From: an uncultured Bryobacteraceae bacterium | Lineage (GTDB): Bacteria > Acidobacteriota > Terriglobia > Bryobacterales > Bryobacteraceae | Assembly (NCBI GenBank): GCA_955652915.1 | Contig: CATPCJ010000231.1 | Span: 1 to 37,208, forward strand | Length of the DNA: 37,208 nucleotides | Direction of reading: 5' to 3' | Shown here: one piece after another, positions 31,503 to 37,208 of the stretch | How the letters are laid out: every line of letters begins with the position of its first letter | Position numbering within the stretch: position 1 is the first letter of the stretch | Program-made: the position numbers and the translations under genes | Notes under the pieces: model-generated | Seen by the model: the letters and a program-made list of their open reading frames with translations, nothing else | Told to the model about the DNA's origin: nothing | The model's database searches: none

Positions 31503-34500
31503 TGCCGGGCATCATGGAGGTCCTCTCGAAGATCGATACCGCCAAGCTTTCGGTGCACCTCGACGCGGCCCACGGAACCGTCCACGTGGACGCCTCCGCA
31601 TCCCTGGGCGCCCTCAATCCGCGCGATCTGCTCGGCGATTTCGGTAAGCTGCTGGACGGCGGCGGCTTAGCCAAGGCCGATCCGCAGGCGCTCGTAAAGT
31701 CCCTGTCGGGCATGATCGGAGAACTTGGCGGGTTGGCCCAAGCTCCGGCGCCGGCCCTCTTTGCGAACGTCGCCGGCGAACTCGACCGGCTAATACAACT
31801 TCTTCAAAAGGTGGCGGCGCAGTTTACCGGGGACGGTTCGATCCTGGATAAAGTATTCCAAGGCACAGGCGGTTTCGAAAAGCTGTTGGGCGACTTGGTC
31901 GGCCGCATCGCCGACGCTCTTCCGCTGAAACTGCCGGACCCGGTGCTCGCGCTGTTCTCGGCCTTGGAAGGTCTCGGCAAGGGCGGCATCTCCGACCCGC
32001 ACCAGGCGGCCGACCTGCTGGCTCGCTTCCTAATGGGAATGGACCTGAACGCTCTGGGCGCTCCGCTCAAGACGCTTGAAGAATTTCTCGCCAAAATCCG
32101 CGTCGCGGGCGGCGATTTCGGTCCGGTTCATCTCGAAATGGAGAAGCTGACGGTTCAAATTCGCAATGTGAACGCACTGCTTCTGACCCAGGAGATCGAC
32201 GTGCCCGCGGCCCAGGCGGCCCTCACTCAGGCCAAAGCCGCACTCGAGCTTCTGTTGAATAACTCTCTGGCGGGCGCCATTGCCAAGTTGAATCAGGATC
32301 TGGCGGCCATCGATCCCGGCGCGTTCGCCAAAAAGTTTGGCGACCTCCTCGGCGGCATTCCGGCCAACGTTTCCGGCCCGAAGTTCGATATTGAGCAGGA
32401 TCTCGTCCGGCCCATGCGCGCACTGGGGCAGATTGTCGATGAGCTGAACCCCGCCGTTGTTAAATCGTTGTTCGACGGCATGAAGAAACGATTCAGCGAT
32501 GCCGCCGCCACCGCCGGCATTCCCGACCTGCTTTCCTCCGTCGACGACATCTTCGACATCATCATCGAGGAGTTGCGGCGCGTTCCACTGCGAAGTTTGC
32601 GCGATGAGCTGGTCAATTTCCTGATCGGACTGGAATCCAAGATTCGCGGCATCCCCGGATTGGATACTCCGCATCTGTTCGGCGAAGAGATCGGCAAGGT
32701 CGAGCATGCCATTGATAACATCGACACGGCTTCCATCCAGAAGAAGGTCGCTGAATTTGCCGCCAAGATCGATGCCGTTGCCAAGAAGTTTCCCATTACG
32801 GACATCAAGAACGAAGTGCAGGGCCTCATCGGAGACGTCCAGGGCGCGCTGGACCAGATCAAGCCCGCTCTCGACGCCATCGGCAAGCAGTTCGACGATC
32901 TGGGGAAACAGATTGAAGCGATCGATTTCAACACTTCCGGCCAAGCTTCTATCGGGCTGCTCCACGACATTCGCGAAAGCGTGCAAAAAGCCGTTGGCTC
33001 CAGCGATATTCCCGAGCCGGCCAAGATGGCCATCGGAGTCGCCGCCGGGGCACTCAAGTCGCTGGACGTGAAGGTCGCGATCAGCAAGCCGTTTGACGAG
33101 GCGATGGCCAAGATCGATCCCAGCATTGTGCTCGCCCCTATCGACCCGATGCTGAAGAAGGTGCGCCAGGTCCTCGAAACGGTTTCACCCAAATCCATCA
33201 TCGACCAGCTGGACAAGCCTTTCCAGGAACTGTTGAGCGAATTGGAAAAGCTAAAGCCAGCCGCTCTGCTGGCGGGTCTTTCCGGAGACTTTGCGCACTT
33301 TACCGATCTGATTGGCAAACTTGACCCGCGCACTCTGGTGGCTCCGCTCGAAGACGAGTTCCAGAAAGCCAAGCAGGCCATTCGAACGGCGATCGATCCC
33401 GCGCCGTTGTTTGCTCCCCTCCACCTGGCGTATCAAAAGCTGCAGCAATTGCTCGATCTGATCGATCTGGAAAAGCTGTTCGGCAAATTGTTCGACAGTC
33501 TCAACGGTCTTCCCGGCAAAGTTGCCGGGACTCTGCGTTCCACCGCGGCCCAGAAAGTATCCGGCGCGGCCGCCGTCGCCACCGGAGATATTCAGGCCCT
33601 GCGTTTTGGCGATATCATTCGTCCGCTGATCGCCTTGATCGGGCAGGTGAAATCGGTGATCTCGAAAGCCGCCGGCCATCTGGTGAGCGAAGCCCTGCAG
33701 CTCTTGAATGCGCCCGTGATGGCTCTGGCCAGCCTTGCCGAAGGAGCGCACCAGTTGCTCGGCAGCGTGGCCCACGAGCTGGATCAGCGCGCGGCCGAGC
33801 TCGATTTATTCGCCGCCACCGGCCCCGCCGTGGAATTGCGCGCGTCGCTGCTGGAGCTGCAACTCATCGCCGGCAGCCTTTCCGGCAATGCCCAGGTGAG
33901 CCTCGGCCCGCTCGCATTGTCGCTGGATATCGATGTCCACGCGCAGGCGCTCAACGCACCCATGAACGGTTTGCAGGCTCAGTCCCACAAGATTCGTGAG
34001 GGAGTGGCGGTCACTGGCTTGGTAGTCCAACTGAACCAGCTCGGGGACAGCCTGGGCCACATGGCCCCCGCGCCCCTGCGTTCTCAGTTGCCGGCCGAAG
34101 CCGCCCAGCGTGTGGCGGCGCTTTTCGACTTCGTCGATTTTGAGCCGCTCGCCAAAGAGTTAGACAACCTCGGAGAAAAGCTCCAAAGCAAGCTGCTTAC
34201 GCTGATCGAGGATATCGTCGCGGGTGTGCTCGATCTATGGGATTCACTGTTGAACCTGGCGTTGCCGCTCATGCCGCTGGGCATCATCAAGCGGATACAG
34301 GCCGGAATGAAGCGCGTTCGAGCAGAGTTCGCGGTGCTCGACCCCACGCCGATCGAAGCCGAGGTGGGACACCTGCTCGACGTGGCGCTGAGCCTGCTCG
34401 ACAACTTCTCGCCCACCAAACTGGTGGCCGACCTGGGCGGCATCGTCGACTCGGTAAAGGCCAAGCTCGGCACTCTCGATCCGGTCAAGCTGCTCGGCCA

Positions 34501-34780
34501 ATTGGATCCCGTTTCAATTGTTATCGACGGCCTTCAGGGCCTCAAGCCATCGGTGGTTCTCGCGCCCCTGCTCAAAGACGCCGAGGGCATCACCGCGGCT
34601 CTCGAGAACCTCACCAAGGTTCCCATCGGAGACGCGCTGATACAGGCCGCCGCGAAATTGAAAGCTGAGCTCCAAGTCGTCGTGGAGGGAGTGGAAAAGG
34701 AATTACAGGACCTGCTGAGTTTTCTGGAAGGGATGAGTGGAGGAGGGGCCGGTGTTTCAATTTCCGCATCCATTGGCTGA
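31502..34780 (+). CDS. Giant helical protein with 23-residue repeats (candidate tape measure or effector carrier)
   Basis: A 1092-residue protein, almost entirely predicted alpha-helix and without signal peptide. The ATG at 31502 overlaps the previous stop (TGATG); longer upstream frames merely run through the previous gene. Many segments are proline-punctuated amphipathic helices of 23 residues: a block at residues about 316-476, a block at 539-654 and a block at 947-1037. Each unit tends to start with a [DSKN]P pair and then has hydrophobic residues at regular spacing, for example DPRTLVAPLEDEF, SPKSIIDQLDKPFQ, KPAALLAGLSGDF, SPTKLVADLGGIV and KPSVVLAPLLKDA. No family is recognised. It is the only long helical protein of tape-measure size here, but tape measures usually lie between tube and hub. 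It directly precedes and overlaps the RHS gene by 29 bases, so a role in carrying or loading the RHS protein is equally plausible. Confidence 0.45.
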   Translation: MPGIMEVLSKIDTAKLSVHLDAAHGTVHVDASASLGALNPRDLLGDFGKLLDGGGLAKADPQALVKSLSGMIGELGGLAQAPAPALFANVAGELDRLIQLLQKVAAQFTGDGSILDKVFQGTGGFEKLLGDLVGRIADALPLKLPDPVLALFSALEGLGKGGISDPHQAADLLARFLMGMDLNALGAPLKTLEEFLAKIRVAGGDFGPVHLEMEKLTVQIRNVNALLLTQEIDVPAAQAALTQAKAALELLLNNSLAGAIAKLNQDLAAIDPGAFAKKFGDLLGGIPANVSGPKFDIEQDLVRPMRALGQIVDELNPAVVKSLFDGMKKRFSDAAATAGIPDLLSSVDDIFDIIIEELRRVPLRSLRDELVNFLIGLESKIRGIPGLDTPHLFGEEIGKVEHAIDNIDTASIQKKVAEFAAKIDAVAKKFPITDIKNEVQGLIGDVQGALDQIKPALDAIGKQFDDLGKQIEAIDFNTSGQASIGLLHDIRESVQKAVGSSDIPEPAKMAIGVAAGALKSLDVKVAISKPFDEAMAKIDPSIVLAPIDPMLKKVRQVLETVSPKSIIDQLDKPFQELLSELEKLKPAALLAGLSGDFAHFTDLIGKLDPRTLVAPLEDEFQKAKQAIRTAIDPAPLFAPLHLAYQKLQQLLDLIDLEKLFGKLFDSLNGLPGKVAGTLRSTAAQKVSGAAAVATGDIQALRFGDIIRPLIALIGQVKSVISKAAGHLVSEALQLLNAPVMALASLAEGAHQLLGSVAHELDQRAAELDLFAATGPAVELRASLLELQLIAGSLSGNAQVSLGPLALSLDIDVHAQALNAPMNGLQAQSHKIREGVAVTGLVVQLNQLGDSLGHMAPAPLRSQLPAEAAQRVAALFDFVDFEPLAKELDNLGEKLQSKLLTLIEDIVAGVLDLWDSLLNLALPLMPLGIIKRIQAGMKRVRAEFAVLDPTPIEAEVGHLLDVALSLLDNFSPTKLVADLGGIVDSVKAKLGTLDPVKLLGQLDPVSIVIDGLQGLKPSVVLAPLLKDAEGITAALENLTKVPIGDALIQAAAKLKAELQVVVEGVEKELQDLLSFLEGMSGGGAGVSISASIG
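32447..34612 (+). repeat. Coding region of 23-residue helical repeats (three blocks)
   Basis: At protein level, successive 23-residue units (some 22 or 24) can be aligned by their leading Pro and hydrophobic pattern: about seven units encoded by 32447-32929, five by 33116-33463 and four by 34340-34612. Units are too diverged to show as DNA repeats, so the repeat is old or under structural selection. Between blocks lie similar helical segments that I could not phase confidently. Confidence 0.65.
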
Positions 34781-37208
34781 GACCCGGCAGGACGTCGACG
34801 ATCCCGTTCGCGGACGCCGCCGCGTGTGGCTGGACGTGTCCGGCCACGTTTCGCGCGTCGAGTATCCGGATGGCGCCGGCATGCGCATCGAGCGCGATCC
34901 CGTGGGCGGTCTGCGGCGAATCCAATCCAGCGATGGCTCCTGGATCTCCATCGAAGACCAGGGCCGCGGCGCGTTCCGCATCGCCGATCCGCGCGGCGCG
35001 ACCCGTGCCCAATTTGGTTCTGGCGGCTACTCTCTGGCGCGTGGCACGGACGATTTCCGCATGGAACAGATGTTCGATGGACGGCCGCGGCGCGTCTTTG
35101 TGCCGGGTTCGTCCGCGCCCATCGAATACGAATGGCGGCGCGATGGAGGCTGTCTCATCGCCAACGCGATCGACGTGCGCGTGGAGGCGGGCGGCGTTCG
35201 AATTCAAACCTCGCTCGGTAATCTGGGGGAAGTCCGCCAACCCCTCGGCGTTCTTTTGCGAGCCGGCGACGATACGGTGGAGATCGGCTGGGACCTGCTG
35301 AACCGCACGGTCTACCGCCGTTGGAATGACAACTTCGCCGAACATATCGAGCGCGACTCCAACGGCCGCCTCGCTGCCTGGGTACATGTTCCCGTCACCC
35401 GGCTCTATCACTACCAGGGCCCCGATCTTTGCCGCGAGGAGGAGAGCGGCAATGTCTGGCGGAGGTTCCTGGACGTGGGTGGCCGGGTCTGCCGCCTTTC
35501 GCGACCCGACGGGAGCGTCTCCGAATACGATTACGATGCCGCCGGCCGGCGTATCCGGCGCGATTCCATCCGCTATGAGTACGACGCGTTTGGACAGATG
35601 GTCCGTTGGACATCTCCGAGCCGCGGCTACCTCGAGTTCGAGTACGACGGTCTGGGCCGCCGCGTCGCCGTCCGCAGTCCGCTGGAAACGCGCTTCGAAC
35701 ATCGCGATGCCCAGGGCCGGCTGTGGAGCGTCACTTCCGCGGACGGCCGTGCGCTGAGGACATTTCTGTGGTGGCAGGGAAGACTGCTCGCGCGGATTGA
35801 CGGACCCGTGGGCGATCCCCTGGCCGAGGTTTTCCTGACCGACCACATGGGAACCTTGCTCGGCGCCCTGGGACCGGATGGATTTCAACGCCTTGCGCAG
35901 CCTCCCTTCGGAGCGGCGGAATCGGCTCTGCGGCCTTCTCTCTACGGGCACGTCGCCGATCCCGAAACCGGATTGATCCTATGCGGAACGCGACTGCTGG
36001 ACCCGGAGCTGGGCCTGTTCCTCACCCCCGATCCGTGGCACGGCGGTATCGACGATCCACGCCTCTGGGCCGGCCAGAGCCTGCAGGAACTGCGCCACGG
36101 CGCCGAGGCGCCGCTTGCCGCGGCGCACCCCTACGCACTTTGCCAGTTCGATCCGTGCGGTCGCGTCGATCGCGATGGCCACGCGTCCAACACCATGTCC
36201 ACCGGCTTGTCGGTGCTGAACGGATTCGCAACCTTCTTTTTGTTGCCCACCTGGGGCTGGCCGCTCACCGCCGTCTCTCTATTCTTCTTCTTGCCGTTAG
36301 ACCTGTACCTCGAAGTTATCCCGTTGATCATTGCCGCAATCGCGTTTATCTTCTCGTCAGTCGGCTTCTGGGATTATCATGCCTGGCAAACCTTGAGCGT
36401 ACTGCGTTCCGTCGGTGTAATGGGTAGTTCGCGGCAGGGCATTGTAGCAGCCGCGTTGAATGGCTTTCTTCCCAGGATTGTGACCGGCCACTTCGAGATT
36501 GCCAACGAACGCGCGGTTACCATCGGCAACGTGGTGTGGATCGACCGCTATGAATTGAACCGCATGGAACGTCCAGCGGTGGTTCTGGTGGACAATCTCA
36601 CGGGCTTCAATACCGACTTGACGAAGAGGTCGATGATATTGCTTGAAGGCGTCGATGCGGGCAAAAAGCGCTTTCACGCCGCGTATTGGGGGCGCGGATT
36701 CGGAAACGCGCTCCGCTTGCAGCCTGCCGCCGCACCTCCCGCGCCTCCCGCACTCCCGCCACCCCCGGCCGCAGCCATTCCGCTTTCATTCGACGACGTG
36801 GCGGCGGGAGGAACCACTCAAGCGGCAATTCACCTTACGCTTCCGGTTCCACTGGATTTCCCAAGCGATTCGAAGACCAAGCCTTCGCTACAGGAGTACA
36901 TCTACAATCCGCTGGCCGCTCCGGCTAGCCGGCGCTCCGAGGCGCGGGTGATTAAAGATGCGTGGTTCGCGTTGCAAACCGCCAAAGATATCAAGCTGAT
37001 CCCCAACAACCCAGTCGAAATAACCGCGCCCAAGCTCACTCCATCAAAACCGGCTGTGCACATGAAAGTCACCGATCTTCAGAAAGATCCTGGCTTCTGG
37101 ACCGTGATGCTTGACGGCGAGCTTCCGCTCGAGTTTCGGGATCAGAAGATGACTTTGTGGCAGGTGAGGCCGCAGGCAGGCGCGGCCGAAACGCCTGGAT
37201 GGGAGCCC
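34752..37208 (+). CDS. RHS-repeat core protein with unknown C-terminal region (3' end missing)
   Basis: Open from GTG 34752 to the window edge, at least 819 residues. GGAGG and GGGG lie just upstream (34739-34748), and it overlaps the previous gene by 29 bases. Residues 1-330 hold RHS/YD-type beta-hairpins (SEYDYDAAGRRIRRDSI, YEYDAFGQMVRW, FEYDGLGRRVAVRSP). The RHS core signature lies at about 398-428 (YGHVADPETGLILCGTRLLD, DPELGLFLTPDPW), and a DPCGRVDRDG element at 467-476 marks the usual end of the shell, where cleavage occurs in many RHS toxins. After it comes a hydrophobic stretch (about 486-540, two or three membrane spans), a globular segment (ERAVTIGNVVWIDRYELNR), a proline-rich linker (near 36721-36783) and more sequence to the edge. 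No toxin family was recognised. RHS shells commonly enclose polymorphic toxins, making this the likely effector of the injection system; any immunity gene would lie beyond the window. Confidence 0.82.
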   Translation, partial: MFQFPHPLAETRQDVDDPVRGRRRVWLDVSGHVSRVEYPDGAGMRIERDPVGGLRRIQSSDGSWISIEDQGRGAFRIADPRGATRAQFGSGGYSLARGTDDFRMEQMFDGRPRRVFVPGSSAPIEYEWRRDGGCLIANAIDVRVEAGGVRIQTSLGNLGEVRQPLGVLLRAGDDTVEIGWDLLNRTVYRRWNDNFAEHIERDSNGRLAAWVHVPVTRLYHYQGPDLCREEESGNVWRRFLDVGGRVCRLSRPDGSVSEYDYDAAGRRIRRDSIRYEYDAFGQMVRWTSPSRGYLEFEYDGLGRRVAVRSPLETRFEHRDAQGRLWSVTSADGRALRTFLWWQGRLLARIDGPVGDPLAEVFLTDHMGTLLGALGPDGFQRLAQPPFGAAESALRPSLYGHVADPETGLILCGTRLLDPELGLFLTPDPWHGGIDDPRLWAGQSLQELRHGAEAPLAAAHPYALCQFDPCGRVDRDGHASNTMSTGLSVLNGFATFFLLPTWGWPLTAVSLFFFLPLDLYLEVIPLIIAAIAFIFSSVGFWDYHAWQTLSVLRSVGVMGSSRQGIVAAALNGFLPRIVTGHFEIANERAVTIGNVVWIDRYELNRMERPAVVLVDNLTGFNTDLTKRSMILLEGVDAGKKRFHAAYWGRGFGNALRLQPAAAPPAPPALPPPPAAAIPLSFDDVAAGGTTQAAIHLTLPVPLDFPSDSKTKPSLQEYIYNPLAAPASRRSEARVIKDAWFALQTAKDIKLIPNNPVEITAPKLTPSKPAVHMKVTDLQKDPGFWTVMLDGELPLEFRDQKMTLWQVRPQAGAAETPGWEP

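Overview
This is a GC-rich window from what is most likely an acidobacterium of the Solibacter/Bryobacter type. That assignment is an inference from gene families: an orphan duplicated MacB/FtsX permease of the ADOP type (a family expanded in Acidobacteriota), a TonB-dependent receptor with a carboxypeptidase-regulatory-like N-terminus, a cytochrome c fused to a copper-monooxygenase-like domain, and a YncE/phosphoesterase fusion. No rRNA or species marker is present.

The left part (1-14153) is chromosomal housekeeping and transport: the 3' part of an acyl-CoA dehydrogenase, a convergent NADP-dependent oxidoreductase, a sugar-type periplasmic binding protein without its transporter, an isolated purS, a frameshifted Phd/YefM antitoxin remnant, a large secreted beta-propeller/phosphoesterase divergent from a TonB-dependent receptor, dcd, a tRNA-Ala(CGC), the heme/copper fusion protein, and the ADOP permease. 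Positions 14154-14684 form a 531-base leader with no convincing gene but with a good promoter and ribosome binding site at its right end.

The right part (14685-37208, running off the end) is one tightly packed, same-strand block of 17 genes encoding a phage-tail-like contractile injection system. It contains the sheath, the inner tube, a repeat-bearing putative assembly protein, a gpU/DNA-circularisation-like protein, a gp27-like hub, a gpV/gp5-like spike, a PAAR-like tip, a gp25-like wedge, baseplate J and a long gpI-like protein. These are followed by fibre-like coiled-coil proteins, two unknown beta-rich proteins and a 1092-residue helical protein built largely from 23-residue repeats. The last gene is an RHS-core protein with a hydrophobic, unrecognised C-terminal region, the obvious effector candidate. 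No capsid, terminase, portal, integrase or lysis gene is visible, which favours an injection particle (eCIS/tailocin-like) over a prophage.

The genes probably work together as follows: sheath and tube make the contractile tail; gp27/gpV/PAAR make the spike; gp25/J/I make the baseplate; the fibre-like proteins select the target; and the RHS protein is carried or delivered. The tape-measure, AAA+ ATPase and tail-terminator assignments are open. The 1092-residue protein is the only candidate tape measure by size, and the ATPase and any immunity gene may lie beyond the right edge.
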